DNA of 64,000 bases from Clostridia bacterium (GTDB taxonomy: Bacteria > Bacillota > Clostridia > Monoglobales > Monoglobaceae), in contig JAGARO010000004.1 of NCBI GenBank assembly GCA_017622215.1, forward strand, positions 124,001 through 188,000, read 5' to 3'. Shown piece after piece: positions 8,080 through 17,258 of the stretch. Made by a program: the position numbers and the translations under genes. The notes beneath the pieces are model-generated. The model made no database searches. It was not told the DNA's origin and saw only the letters and a program-made list of their open reading frames with translations. The number at the start of each line of letters is the position of its first letter. The stretch's first letter is position 1.

Positions 8080-8952
8080 TTAATATTCAATTTCCTCTGC
8101 AAGAGGCTTTTCTAAAAGTTCAGGATTCTCTAAAAGCTTTTTAAGAAGTCTGACAGTTTTTGAGAAATAATATCCGTCAGCAATTCTTTCGTCAACTGTA
8201 AGCCCCAGGTCAAGACTGTCTTTCATTGTTATGTTGCCATCCTCGTCAAAGAAAGGACGAACTTTCTTCTCGCCAACAATAATAAAAATCGAAGTTGTGC
8301 CCCAGTTTGTAAGATGATGATAGCCCGACTTAAGCTTGATTGAACCAAGATTTGTAAGAATAACCGAGGAATAGTACGGGTCAGTTGCAATAAATGACTG
8401 CGGAACCTTGCCGTGTCGGTCAAGCATACAAACAAAGTTTATAATAGCCTTTGAAAACCAGCGTGGGAGCTTGTTGAAAAAGTCCATAACACCTGTGGTG
8501 CTGTCCTTTTTGCCGGGAGTTCTGACACGGGTAACCTGCCTGTAAATCTCGTCATGAATTGAATCGATGTTGTCGTCTTCCTTTGCGTAGATAAATGCCA
8601 TACCCTCTTCGCTCTTGTCGTTAAATTCCTTTTTGATAATAAAAGAGGCAGAAACCTTATTTCGCTGATAGGTGTTTTTGTTTGCAATGAAACGGTTAAG
8701 TTTCGGTCTCAAGTAGATACATTTTAAAATTGCAGTAACAATAATCTGAAAAAGCTTGTAACTGTAGTCAGGGTTATCTGCATTTTTCTTTTCTAAATAT
8801 TCGTTTATTTTTGTGAGGTCAATGCGCTCTGAAATAAATGCCTCGTTGTCAGCACGATTCGGATAAATCACAGGCATAATAAAATGCATTGAATCAAGAT
8901 TGCGGATAAGCTTTCCGTCTTTTCTGTCCCCAATTTTTCTTTTTTCAGCCAT
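8080..8952 (-). CDS. 2-oxoacid dehydrogenase E2-like acyltransferase homologue
   Basis: The protein is 290 residues from ATG 8952 (MAEKRKIGDRKDG), behind AAGGAG. The C-terminal two thirds resemble the chloramphenicol-acetyltransferase-like catalytic domain of dihydrolipoyl acyltransferases, with LGSI and, near the end, LTVDERIADGYYFSK. The family signature is D-H-R-x-x-D-G with a catalytic His; here that position is Glu. There is no lipoyl or E1/E3-binding domain, and no dehydrogenase genes are adjacent. Clostridial members of this stand-alone group often carry this substitution, so it may not be a standard E2. The catalysed reaction is unknown. It has its own promoter and terminator. Confidence 0.75.
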   Translation of the reverse strand: MAEKRKIGDRKDGKLIRNLDSMHFIMPVIYPNRADNEAFISERIDLTKINEYLEKKNADNPDYSYKLFQIIVTAILKCIYLRPKLNRFIANKNTYQRNKVSASFIIKKEFNDKSEEGMAFIYAKEDDNIDSIHDEIYRQVTRVRTPGKKDSTTGVMDFFNKLPRWFSKAIINFVCMLDRHGKVPQSFIATDPYYSSVILTNLGSIKLKSGYHHLTNWGTTSIFIIVGEKKVRPFFDEDGNITMKDSLDLGLTVDERIADGYYFSKTVRLLKKLLENPELLEKPLAEEIEY

Positions 8953-8980
8953 AAAAAACTCCTTTAAGTTTGATAAAATA

Positions 8981-9009
8981 ATTTTAACATTATTGATTCC
9001 TAATGTCAA
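8981..9009 (-). promoter_or_regulatory. Promoter of the E2-like gene
   Basis: On the minus strand TTGACA (9009-9004) and TAAAAT (8986-8981) are spaced by 17 bp. The site is back-to-back with the plus-strand promoter at 9023. Confidence 0.75.
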
Positions 9010-9022
9010 ACATAAAAAGTTG

Positions 9023-9051
9023 TTGAATAAAGAAAAAATGTGTAGTATAAT
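9023..9051 (+). promoter_or_regulatory. Promoter of the glycosidase operon
   Basis: TTGAAT at 9023-9028, a 17-bp spacer and TATAAT at 9046-9051. It is divergent from the E2-like gene promoter. Confidence 0.7.
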
Positions 9052-9129
9052 TATTTCAGGAATGATTTGAAATCGCATGAAATGGCGATAGGCTTGCTTA
9101 AATATGACACAATACAGGGAGAAATTTTT

Positions 9130-10974
9130 ATGATGGATTTATATTCAAAAGTAAGATATGTAAGAAATAATCATATAGGAAATTATAACTGGCTTGGCAA
9201 CCTCAGGTGGTATGCCCGTGAAAGCGAAAATTTCGGTGAATACAGCTTTGAAACTATTGCGGCTTATGAATTCCAGACACATCAGGAATGCGAAGCAAGA
9301 AAAATGACTTTAAAGCTCTTTGATGTGAAATTTGATGTGAGTGGCAGTTCGGACATCGAATATGGCGCAGACTATATTAAAACAAAAACCTTTAATATAG
9401 TTATGCCTTTTTATGAATATGGCTGTATATTAAACGGAAAAGCAGTGATTAAAGCAGAGGCAGAACTTACAGAAAATTGCCTTTTGATTTTTAATGAGGG
9501 CTGTTATGTGTGCATAAAATCCGACAGCATCAAGGAAGCAGAAGATGGGTTTGTTGTGGAGGGAAAAACAGTTGCAGCCTTTAATATATCAAAAGAAAAG
9601 GCAATTTCCGACTGCGACAGAATTTTTGATAACAGTCAGCAGATAATTGAGAAAAACAGAAATTTCTGGAATGAATATTTTAATTCCTGCCCGACAGTTC
9701 AGGTAGAAGAAGATTTTGATTACTTCAATGAATTTTCAGGAAACAGCTATCATTTCAAAAAGGAAGACATACACATTCGTCAGCTGTGGCATTGGTGGTG
9801 CGTCCTTATGAATGTAAACGAAGTGGAATTTAATAAAGCTCCGCTTTATATGGCCCCTGATAAAATTGAGTGGAAAGGCTCATGGAGTAATGATGCCCTG
9901 CAGAGTATGGCGGCGTTATCTCTTACAAATCAGAGTAATATTGCAAAAAGACTGATTGTAAGCTATATGAAAAGCTCGATAAATTCCGACGGCGTGTTTT
10001 CCTGGTACACCCATAGCGACGGCACAGGCTGTTACGGTACAGTTGGCGATGTAGGAAGATTTTCACATGGTGCACCATACTGGTTACATACAGTTATGTA
10101 TTACATAAAAAATACAGGGGATAAAACCATTTTAGAAGAAGATGCAGGCGGAATGACAGTATATGAAAAGCTGAAAAAGTTTGCAAAGACTCTGATTGAT
10201 GTTCGTATGAATAAAGAATACAATATGATTGAGTGGGCAAACCTCTGGGAAACAGGCTGGGATGATAAGGGAGGCTGTTTCTTTGATGATGGTTCTTTAG
10301 ATGACTGGATGGCAGTTGTTTCAAAGGGCACTGATGAAGAGATAAAGGAATGGTACAAGAATAAGCAAAGACCTGTTCTCCCGATAGTTGAACAGATTAT
10401 AACTCTCTGGTCGTTAAATGCGGGCAAAGACCTGGGTGAAATTAAGGAAGACAATAAATTCAGTGAATTCTGCGGAAAATACTATGACCTTATCAAAGAC
10501 AGCATCTACAATAATTGTTGGAGTGATGAAGATAATTTCTATCACGATATTGATGTTAAAAATAAGGTGCAGTCAAAGGTTAAAAACGCAGATATATTCT
10601 ATTGGCTGTATTTTGAAGAAAATCAGGACCGCAGAGAGAAGATATTTGAGCATATTTTATCAAAGGATGAGTTTAACTGTTGCCAGCTTCCAATGTTAAG
10701 TAAGGACAGTAAAGGCTTTAATGAACACGGCTATTGGAGTGGCGGACACTGGTCAAGAGAAATGTCCATGGTAGGTATGGGGCTTTGCGAAAGCGGATTT
10801 TATGAAAAAGCCCGTGAGATTATCATAAGAGCAATTATGGTAGCAGAGGGAAATATTATAACAGAGGTTATAAATCCGCTCACAGGAAAGCAGAGTACAG
10901 GCATTACAAAAATGGCTTGCTCAATAATGAACGTATTAGGCTTTTTACATATTGAAAATAAAGTTAGGTGGTAA
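9130..10974 (+). CDS. Six-hairpin (alpha/alpha)6 glycosidase-like protein
   Basis: The start is set at ATG 9130 because AGGGAGAAA precedes it; an in-frame ATG at 9067 would sit almost at the predicted transcript start. The product has 614 residues with no signal peptide, so it should be cytoplasmic. An N-terminal beta-rich part of about 200 residues is followed by a helical barrel-like part with clustered Trp and acidic residues (EWKGSWSNDA, EWANLWETGWDD, GYWSGGHWSREM). This resembles MGH1-like and GH63/GH37-type inverting hydrolases. The YWSGGHW motif near the end is typical of that clan. The substrate cannot be read from sequence. The epimerase-like gene five bases downstream supports a sugar catabolic role. 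Confidence 0.65.
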   Translation: MMDLYSKVRYVRNNHIGNYNWLGNLRWYARESENFGEYSFETIAAYEFQTHQECEARKMTLKLFDVKFDVSGSSDIEYGADYIKTKTFNIVMPFYEYGCILNGKAVIKAEAELTENCLLIFNEGCYVCIKSDSIKEAEDGFVVEGKTVAAFNISKEKAISDCDRIFDNSQQIIEKNRNFWNEYFNSCPTVQVEEDFDYFNEFSGNSYHFKKEDIHIRQLWHWWCVLMNVNEVEFNKAPLYMAPDKIEWKGSWSNDALQSMAALSLTNQSNIAKRLIVSYMKSSINSDGVFSWYTHSDGTGCYGTVGDVGRFSHGAPYWLHTVMYYIKNTGDKTILEEDAGGMTVYEKLKKFAKTLIDVRMNKEYNMIEWANLWETGWDDKGGCFFDDGSLDDWMAVVSKGTDEEIKEWYKNKQRPVLPIVEQIITLWSLNAGKDLGEIKEDNKFSEFCGKYYDLIKDSIYNNCWSDEDNFYHDIDVKNKVQSKVKNADIFYWLYFEENQDRREKIFEHILSKDEFNCCQLPMLSKDSKGFNEHGYWSGGHWSREMSMVGMGLCESGFYEKAREIIIRAIMVAEGNIITEVINPLTGKQSTGITKMACSIMNVLGFLHIENKVRW

Positions 10975-10979
10975 ACAAA

Positions 10980-11906
10980 ATGTTTTTTGGAGAAAGAAAA
11001 GTCGGCTCAAGATTTTATGAGTTTATCTTCAGGGGCTACAGATGTCTCCTGGTTGAGAATGATTGCATAAGAACAGTATTTTTACTAGACAAGGGTGCAG
11101 ATATCATATCCTTTGTTGATAAGAAAACAGATACAGAGTTTGTGTGGACAAATCCTATGGGAATATCCTGCCTTGATAAAATAAAGAATTCGAAGATGGA
11201 CGATGAATGTTTTTCTGATAACTATGTAGGCGGTTGGTTTGAAATTCTGCCAAATGTAGGCGCAGATTGTGAGGTGCTGGGGAAGCGTTTCTTCAGACAC
11301 GCAGAGGTTGCCTATATGCCATGGGACTATACAGTATTAAAAGACAGCGAAGAAGAAATTGAGCTACTTTTTATAACAAGGCTGTCTAAATTTCCTTTAG
11401 AAGTAAGAAAAACTTTGACGCTGAAAAGAGACGATAAAGCCCTGAACTTCAGGGAAGAAATCATAAATCTTTCAAAGGAAACAATTCCGTTTAACTGGGG
11501 TTTCCATCCAAATATCGGAAAGCCGTTTTTAGACGAAAACTGTATTGTAGAGCTTGAGGGCAACAGCTTTGAAATGCCTGAATGCGGAAGTAATAAGGGA
11601 ATGCTAGAGATTTTTAATGATATAAAAAATCCTTATGCCTGCATTTATAATAAAAGGAATGGAACAGGCCTTGAAATAAAGTGGGACAGCGAGAAGATAA
11701 ATAACTGCTGGCTGTGGATAAGTGCCGGATTTGACCAGGGACACCACCATCATAACGGAACTTATGTCTGCTGTATTTTGCCAACATCTGCAAGGGATGA
11801 TAACGGCTTGGCTGAAGCTGAAAAAAATAACAGCTGTATGTTTGTCAGCGGAGAAAAGGCATGCGAAATTAAATACAGCATAGGCGTTATAAATAAGGCT
11901 GTATAA
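10980..11906 (+). CDS. Aldose 1-epimerase-like / DUF4432 family protein
   Basis: The start is set at ATG 10980, eight bases after AGGTGG; a GTG at 10968 overlaps the ribosome site. The product has 308 residues. The galactose-mutarotase-like beta-sandwich is indicated by FNWGFHPNIGKP in the middle and by a His-rich GHHHHNGTY and PTSARDD near the C-terminus. Family members act on free or phosphorylated sugars, or only bind them; the exact activity is unknown. It is translated directly after the glycosidase, so it probably acts on a sugar released by it. Confidence 0.7.
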   Translation: MFFGERKVGSRFYEFIFRGYRCLLVENDCIRTVFLLDKGADIISFVDKKTDTEFVWTNPMGISCLDKIKNSKMDDECFSDNYVGGWFEILPNVGADCEVLGKRFFRHAEVAYMPWDYTVLKDSEEEIELLFITRLSKFPLEVRKTLTLKRDDKALNFREEIINLSKETIPFNWGFHPNIGKPFLDENCIVELEGNSFEMPECGSNKGMLEIFNDIKNPYACIYNKRNGTGLEIKWDSEKINNCWLWISAGFDQGHHHHNGTYVCCILPTSARDDNGLAEAEKNNSCMFVSGEKACEIKYSIGVINKAV

Positions 11907-11939
11907 AACTTAAAGAAACTGAACCGAAAAGGTGATAAT

Positions 11940-12476
11940 ATGAAACTGAAATCAGAGCTTTTAGATGAAATGGGATTCCAACGGATGTTGGGAAGAATGG
12001 CACACCAGATAATTGAAAAAACGGTGGAAGACAAAGATGTAATTCTCGTGGGGATACGGAGCAGGGGTGTGCCTATGGCACAACGACTGTCGGCGAAAAT
12101 TGAAGAATTTGAGGGAGTTAAGATTCCTGTTGAGGTTCTTGATATAACTTTGTATAGAGACGACCTTTCCACTATTGGGGACAGCCCTATCGTTACACAA
12201 AAAACAGATTCTTTTGATGTAACAGGCAAGACTGTGATTTTGGTGGATGATGTAATCTACACGGGAAGAACCACAAGGGCAGCAATGGATGCCATAACAG
12301 CTATGGGAAGACCTGCAAAGATTATGCTGGCGGCATTGGCTGACCGTGGCCACAGGGAACTTCCTATTTGTGCAAACTTTGTAGGAAAAAATTTCCCTAC
12401 CTCCAGAAGCGAGGTTATCGAGGTGCATTTTAAGGAAATTGACGGAAAAGATAACATAGAGCTTTATGAGAAATAA
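11940..12476 (+). CDS. pyrR: PyrR, pyrimidine regulator / uracil phosphoribosyltransferase
   Basis: The protein is 178 residues, the usual family length, starting at ATG 11940 behind AAAGGTGA. The phosphoribosyltransferase fold is shown by GIRSRGVPMAQRL near residue 40 and by the PRPP loop VILVDDVIYTGRTTRAA near residue 100. PyrR binds pyr mRNA leaders in the presence of UMP to promote termination, and it also makes UMP from uracil and PRPP. No pyr biosynthesis genes and no recognisable PyrR-binding leader lie nearby, so it must act on targets elsewhere. It follows the sugar genes by 33 bp and may be part of their transcript. Confidence 0.93.
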   Translation: MKLKSELLDEMGFQRMLGRMAHQIIEKTVEDKDVILVGIRSRGVPMAQRLSAKIEEFEGVKIPVEVLDITLYRDDLSTIGDSPIVTQKTDSFDVTGKTVILVDDVIYTGRTTRAAMDAITAMGRPAKIMLAALADRGHRELPICANFVGKNFPTSRSEVIEVHFKEIDGKDNIELYEK

Positions 12477-12505
12477 TATACTGTAACAGATTGGAGGAAA
12501 AGCTT

Positions 12506-13081
12506 ATGAATATTTGTGTTTACGGAGCATCAAGCAACGAAATTGATAAGAGATTTTTAGACGCAACAGAGCTTTTGGGAGAGGAAATAGGAAAAAGAGG
12601 CCATAACCTTGTATTCGGTGGAGGTGCCAGCGGAGTAATGGGTGCTGCTGCAAGGGGTACAAAAAGAGAAAATGGCGGAATTTACGGAATTTCCCCTCAC
12701 TTTTTCAATGTTGACGGAATTCTTTATCAGGAATGTACGGAGCTTATCTATACAGAAACAATGCGGGAGAGAAAGAAAATTTTATCTGATATGTCTGACG
12801 GCTTTGTAATTGCTCCCGGTGGAGTTGGCACTCTTGACGAATTCTTTGAGGTTCTTACCTTAAAACAGCTCCAGCGTCATAATAAGCCAATCGTAATTTT
12901 GAATACTCTTGGTTTTTATGATGATATGATAAATATGCTTGATAAAATGGCGGAAATGAACTTTATGAAAACAGCCACAACAAAGCTGTTTAAGGTTACG
13001 GACGATATAAGCGAAGCAATTTCATACATAGAAAATTATGATGAAGAACAAGTGGAGATAAATAAGCTTAAAAATATATGA
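12506..13081 (+). CDS. LOG family protein (nucleotide 5'-monophosphate phosphoribohydrolase)
   Basis: The start is set at ATG 12506, nine bases after GGAGG, rather than a TTG at 12491 that precedes the ribosome site. The product has 191 residues. Lysine-decarboxylase-like/LOG motifs are present: FGGGASGVMG near residue 45, and PGGVGTLDEFFE preceded by ERKKIL, which hold the catalytic Arg and Glu. Relatives cleave AMP or modified AMP to the base and ribose 5-phosphate. The stop overlaps the start of the next gene (ATGA), indicating translational coupling. Confidence 0.9.
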   Translation: MNICVYGASSNEIDKRFLDATELLGEEIGKRGHNLVFGGGASGVMGAAARGTKRENGGIYGISPHFFNVDGILYQECTELIYTETMRERKKILSDMSDGFVIAPGGVGTLDEFFEVLTLKQLQRHNKPIVILNTLGFYDDMINMLDKMAEMNFMKTATTKLFKVTDDISEAISYIENYDEEQVEINKLKNI

Positions 13082-14112
13082 AAATGAATGAATTAAGCCT
13101 TGCATTCACCTTCGCAGGCTGTTTTCTAGGGGCAGGCTACGTGTCGGGACAGGAGATTTTCCAGTTCTTCGGCGCTTTTGGAAAACAGGGCATCTTGGGT
13201 TTGTGCATAGCAATTTTAATTATGATTCTGTTCGGCGTTTTTCTGATTAAGCTGACAAAGACAACTGGAATAAAGGAAATGGACAGAATTGTGGCAGGGG
13301 ACCGCTTCCCTAAACTTAATTTAATAGTAGGCTTTATCGAAACATTTTTTATGTTCGGTATTTTTGTTATAATGACAGCAGGTGCCTCGGCTCTTCTTGA
13401 CGAGCTGTTCGGAATTCCCCTTATTCTTGCCTCGGCAATTTTCTGCACGGTAATTCTCTGCCTGTCATTTTTTGGCACAGGAGGAATGATAACAGTTTTC
13501 TCCGCTTTTGTGCCTGTGCTTTCAGTGGCGCTTGTGATAATCTGCGGAAAAGAACTGGTGTCGGGGAAAGAAGTGGTTTTTGTACATACAAATGAAAACC
13601 CTCTCCTTGGAGGCTGGTTTGTATCGGCTTTAATTTTCACAGCCTATAATATTTTCTCTTCAATCGGCATAATAACTCCCATTGCGGAGAGGATTGAGGA
13701 TAAAAAGGTGGTAAAAGGAATAGCCTTAGGGGGAATATTCCTCCTTGTAATTGCCCTTTCAGTATTGCTCTTAACCCTTATGAACAACGGTGCAGAAAAA
13801 ACTGAGCTCCCTGTTTTAACTGTGGCAGAAAGCTACGGACAAGGGGTTAAAATAGCTTTCGCTCTGCTTCTTTTAGGTGCAATGCTGGGCACATCTTTGT
13901 CCTGCACAGTTGCAGTTACAAAGTTTCTGACCATTAAAAACGAAAAGCTCAGTGAAAAAATATTAAATGGCGTAATGTGTTTTTCTGCGTTGATTTTCAG
14001 CCTTATGGGCTTTGGAAATCTCATTTCAGTTGTGTATCCAATCTGCGGATACTTTGGCGCCGTAGCCATCTTTTTAATCTTTATTCGATATATTAAAAAA
14101 AGGAAGTCATAA
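13078..14112 (+). CDS. YkvI-family membrane protein, putative transporter
   Basis: The protein has 344 residues with about ten hydrophobic helices. The N-terminal FTFAGCFLGAGYVSGQEIFQ is the hallmark of the YkvI group, distantly related to APC-type amino-acid transporters. The substrate is unknown. It overlaps the LOG gene by four bases. Its TAA stop lies inside the hairpin of the following terminator. Confidence 0.85.
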   Translation: MKMNELSLAFTFAGCFLGAGYVSGQEIFQFFGAFGKQGILGLCIAILIMILFGVFLIKLTKTTGIKEMDRIVAGDRFPKLNLIVGFIETFFMFGIFVIMTAGASALLDELFGIPLILASAIFCTVILCLSFFGTGGMITVFSAFVPVLSVALVIICGKELVSGKEVVFVHTNENPLLGGWFVSALIFTAYNIFSSIGIITPIAERIEDKKVVKGIALGGIFLLVIALSVLLLTLMNNGAEKTELPVLTVAESYGQGVKIAFALLLLGAMLGTSLSCTVAVTKFLTIKNEKLSEKILNGVMCFSALIFSLMGFGNLISVVYPICGYFGAVAIFLIFIRYIKKRKS

Positions 14113-14124
14113 CTTCCTTTTTTT
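14096..14124 (+). terminator. Intrinsic terminator
   Basis: The stem AGGAAGT / ACTTCCT, extended by A/T pairs, has a CATA loop and is followed by seven T residues. Confidence 0.85.
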
Positions 14125-14125
14125 G

Positions 14126-14154
14126 TTGTAAATTGTCAGAATTTGTGTTATGAT
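14126..14154 (+). promoter_or_regulatory. Promoter of the LTA-synthase-like gene
   Basis: TTGTAA (14126-14131), a 17-bp spacer and TATGAT (14149-14154), starting directly after the preceding terminator. Confidence 0.65.
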
Positions 14155-14171
14155 TTCTCTGGAGGGATTTT

Positions 14172-15938
14172 ATGAAACTTCTGAAAAATAATAAATTCAA
14201 TATGTTTTTATATATATCCGCAGTGGCATTTTTGTGCTACTACGCCCTTGAGGTTAGCTGTTCAAACTACCTTTTTAACGGCTGGCTTTATACCCCTGTA
14301 AACATAATTTGTATGGGTGCAATGATAGCTCTTGTATATCTATTTGTAAGACGCTGGTGGATAGCCTCGTCAGTAACCTCTGTAATCACAGTTGTACTGT
14401 CATTTATAAATTATTATACAGTAAAATTCAAGGGACAGCCTGTATCAACACAGGATATACATAACGCAGGAACAGCCTTAAATGTCCTTGACAGCTATAA
14501 ATTTGAAATTGGAATTCCTGTTATAGTAGTATTTGTAATAGGCTTTCTTTTACTGTTGTTAATTCTTAAAATGAGAAAGACAGAGAAAAAGAAAAAGCTT
14601 GTTCCTGAGCTTATTAAAACAGCTGTAATACCTGCCTTGGTGTTTCTTTTTGCTTTTGGAATGTTCTTTAGCGAAAACTCAGTAAAACCAAAGTTGACAA
14701 TCGTCTGGTCATGGAAAGAAGCTTATCAGAAGTATGGCTTTATTCCTGAAACAATTGAAATAATGCAAAGCTCAATGAACCCTGTAACAGAGCCTGAGGG
14801 TTATAGCGACGAAAAGGTGAATAACCTTAAAATTGAGAATATAAAAACGGAAAACGAAACTCCGGATATAATTTTTATTCTTAATGAAACCCTTTATGAT
14901 GTTAGTACGATAATGGATATAGAAACTGACATTGACTATATGCCAAACATTCGGAATATGGAAAATACAGTTAAAGGAAGCGTAATCGTTCCGGGGCTTG
15001 GCGGAGGCACAAACCGAAGTGAATTTGAGTTTTTAACAGGAAATTCAAATCAGCTCACCCAGGGTATAACCCCTTTTAATTCCCTGAATTTCAATAATTC
15101 TAACACAGCTGTAAGCCACCTTGAAGCCTTAGGCTATAAAACCTGGTCGGCACATCCTGCAGAGGGAATGAACTACTCAAGACAGAGGGCGTATCCCGCT
15201 ATGGGCTTTGATGAGGTGAGGTTTACAGAGGACTTTGCAGAAAAGGATTTTTACGGCAAGAGGCCCTATCTCACAGACAAAATGGCGTATAAAAAACTCC
15301 TTGAGGACTATGAAAAAATGGGCGACGCCCCAAGATTTATGTATCTTCTTACAATACAGAACCACGGAAACTGGGACATACTTGAGGAGGAAGATTATCT
15401 TGTAAAAACAAAGACAGATTTGGGCGAAAACACAAATGATATGAATGAATTTCTGTCCTGTATGTACCTGTCTGATATGGCTTTTAAGGAGCTGACAGAT
15501 AAGCTGTCTGAAACAGACCGAAAGGTAATTGTCTGTATGGCAGGGGACCATTGTCCGTCGTTCCTGTCGGATATGTTAACTAACGAAAATTCAGAGGAAA
15601 TGGCACTTAAAAAGAGGTCAACACCTTTTGTAATCTGGGCAAACTTCCCGATAGAAGAGTGCAATAAGGATATGATTAGCCTGAATTTTTTGCTTCCTCT
15701 CGCTCTTAAAACAGCGAACGTAACACTTTCCCCATATTATAGCTATATGGTAAATATGATGGAGGAAGTTCCCGTTACAACAGCCTTCAATGTTTATGTT
15801 GATAGAGAGGGCAACTCTCATGGCTATGGGGAGAAAAATGAATACTTTGACCTTGTGAATAATTATTTGTACCTTGAGTATAACAACATAGGCTCAAAAG
15901 CAGAAAGGAAACAGGTTTTCTTTGAACCGACAGAATAA
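14172..15938 (+). CDS. LTA synthase-like membrane phosphoglycerol transferase / sulfatase-fold protein
   Basis: The protein is 588 residues from ATG 14172, with CTGGAGGG just upstream. About five transmembrane helices in the first 170 residues precede an extracellular alkaline-phosphatase-superfamily domain. The metal and nucleophile positions can be read: Glu239 (NETLYD), Thr280 (GGGTNRSE) as nucleophile, and Asp459-His460 (GDHCP). Their spacing matches that of LtaS-type enzymes, which polymerise glycerol phosphate from phosphatidylglycerol onto lipid or glycan acceptors. The length is slightly below typical LtaS. The last base of its stop codon is the first base of the next start codon. Confidence 0.85.
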   Translation: MKLLKNNKFNMFLYISAVAFLCYYALEVSCSNYLFNGWLYTPVNIICMGAMIALVYLFVRRWWIASSVTSVITVVLSFINYYTVKFKGQPVSTQDIHNAGTALNVLDSYKFEIGIPVIVVFVIGFLLLLLILKMRKTEKKKKLVPELIKTAVIPALVFLFAFGMFFSENSVKPKLTIVWSWKEAYQKYGFIPETIEIMQSSMNPVTEPEGYSDEKVNNLKIENIKTENETPDIIFILNETLYDVSTIMDIETDIDYMPNIRNMENTVKGSVIVPGLGGGTNRSEFEFLTGNSNQLTQGITPFNSLNFNNSNTAVSHLEALGYKTWSAHPAEGMNYSRQRAYPAMGFDEVRFTEDFAEKDFYGKRPYLTDKMAYKKLLEDYEKMGDAPRFMYLLTIQNHGNWDILEEEDYLVKTKTDLGENTNDMNEFLSCMYLSDMAFKELTDKLSETDRKVIVCMAGDHCPSFLSDMLTNENSEEMALKKRSTPFVIWANFPIEECNKDMISLNFLLPLALKTANVTLSPYYSYMVNMMEEVPVTTAFNVYVDREGNSHGYGEKNEYFDLVNNYLYLEYNNIGSKAERKQVFFEPTE

Positions 15939-17221
15939 TGATACTTGCAATTTTCATTTCAGCCTGCATTTTAATGGTGCTTTGCGTGCTGAAATTTCCA
16001 ACAGTAAAAATTAAAAAGAAAGAGATTGATACATACTGGATTCCTCCCCTTGTCGGTGCAATACTTGCCCTTATAATAAGCGGAGAAAACAGAGGAGAAA
16101 TACTTTCGGGACTGGTCGCAGACACCTCTGTAAACCCTGTTAAGATTCTTGTTTTGTTTATTTCTATGACAGGCCTTTCAATTTTTCTTGACGAAACAGG
16201 CTTCTTTTCCTATGTAGCAGGGGAAACAGTAAAGCGTGCAAACTGTAGCCAGAAAAGGATTTTCTTTTATCTTTATATAACGGTATCAGTCCTGACAGTT
16301 TTCACTTCAAACGATATAATTATACTTACATTTACTCCTTTTATATGCTGTTTTGCAAAGCGTATGAGGATAAATCCAATGCCCTATCTTTTTGCAGAGT
16401 TTGCAGGGGCAAACACCTGGAGCATTTTCCTGATTATCGGAAATCCTACGAATATTTATATTGCATCTTTAGGCGGAATTGACTTTGCAGAGTATATAAA
16501 GCTTATGTGGTTGCCTGCAGTTGTTGCAGGGCTGACGGCTTTCGCTGTAACATTCCTTATGTTCAGGAAAGACCTTGAAAAGCCTATGTCCCCTAAAGAG
16601 TTTGAATTTAGCAGGATAAAGGATAAGGTGCTTTTGGGAACAGGACTATTCTTTTTGTCCGTGTGCATAATTCTTCTTGCAGTTTCTTCGTACATAAGCC
16701 TTGAAATGTGGATTATAACCCTTGGAATAATGGCACTTGAGTTTATAACAGTCCTTATTTACTGTGCTTTTAAAAGACGAAGACCGAAAGAGCTTGTAAG
16801 ATGTATAAAAAGAATGACATATCTTTTAATTCCCTTTGTTTTGTCAATGTTTATACTTGTAGAGGCACTATCGGAGAAGAACATAACAGCCCTTATGGGA
16901 CAAGCCTTAAATAGTTTGGGACATAGCGGAATAGTATATGGTTTTGCATCGGCACTTATGGCAAACTTCGTGAATAATATTCCTATGAGTGTTTTGTTTG
17001 AGTCTGTGATAAGCTCCTCGGGAGCAGGCAAAGAAGCTCTCCTTGGCACAATTGTAGGCTCAAATATCGGCGCTTTGATTACCCCTGTGGGAGCTCTGGC
17101 AGGAATAATGTGGTCAGGGATACTGAAAAGCTATGAGGTTAAGTTTTCTGTGGCAGATTTTATTAAATATGGCGGAACAATAGCCCTGTGTTCGTTGATT
17201 TTTTCTACAATAATTTTGTAA
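15938..17221 (+). CDS. SLC13/ArsB-type ion transporter
   Basis: The protein has 427 residues with about eleven transmembrane helices. The two inverted halves of the ion-transporter superfamily can be seen in IGNPTNIYIA near residue 170 and ANFVNNIPMSVLF near residue 345. These are the substrate and ion re-entrant regions in ArsB, NhaD and SLC13 carriers. No ars genes are adjacent, so arsenite export is not supported; a dicarboxylate or other anion is equally possible. It is translationally coupled to the LTA-synthase-like gene (TAATG), which hints at a cell-envelope or ion-homeostasis role. Confidence 0.8.
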   Translation: MILAIFISACILMVLCVLKFPTVKIKKKEIDTYWIPPLVGAILALIISGENRGEILSGLVADTSVNPVKILVLFISMTGLSIFLDETGFFSYVAGETVKRANCSQKRIFFYLYITVSVLTVFTSNDIIILTFTPFICCFAKRMRINPMPYLFAEFAGANTWSIFLIIGNPTNIYIASLGGIDFAEYIKLMWLPAVVAGLTAFAVTFLMFRKDLEKPMSPKEFEFSRIKDKVLLGTGLFFLSVCIILLAVSSYISLEMWIITLGIMALEFITVLIYCAFKRRRPKELVRCIKRMTYLLIPFVLSMFILVEALSEKNITALMGQALNSLGHSGIVYGFASALMANFVNNIPMSVLFESVISSSGAGKEALLGTIVGSNIGALITPVGALAGIMWSGILKSYEVKFSVADFIKYGGTIALCSLIFSTIIL

Positions 17222-17226
17222 TAAAG

Positions 17227-17258
17227 AAAACCCCCTGAAGTTTCAGGGGGTTATTTTT
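17227..17258. terminator. Bidirectional terminator
   Basis: An 11-bp stem (AACCCCCTGAA / TTCAGGGGGTT) has T-rich sequence on the plus side and TTTTCTTTAT on the minus side. It serves both converging genes. Confidence 0.85.

Noticed and set aside
11961-12428. 155-codon minus-strand frame opposite pyrR
   Set aside because: PyrR motifs occupy the plus strand; no start signals on the minus strand.
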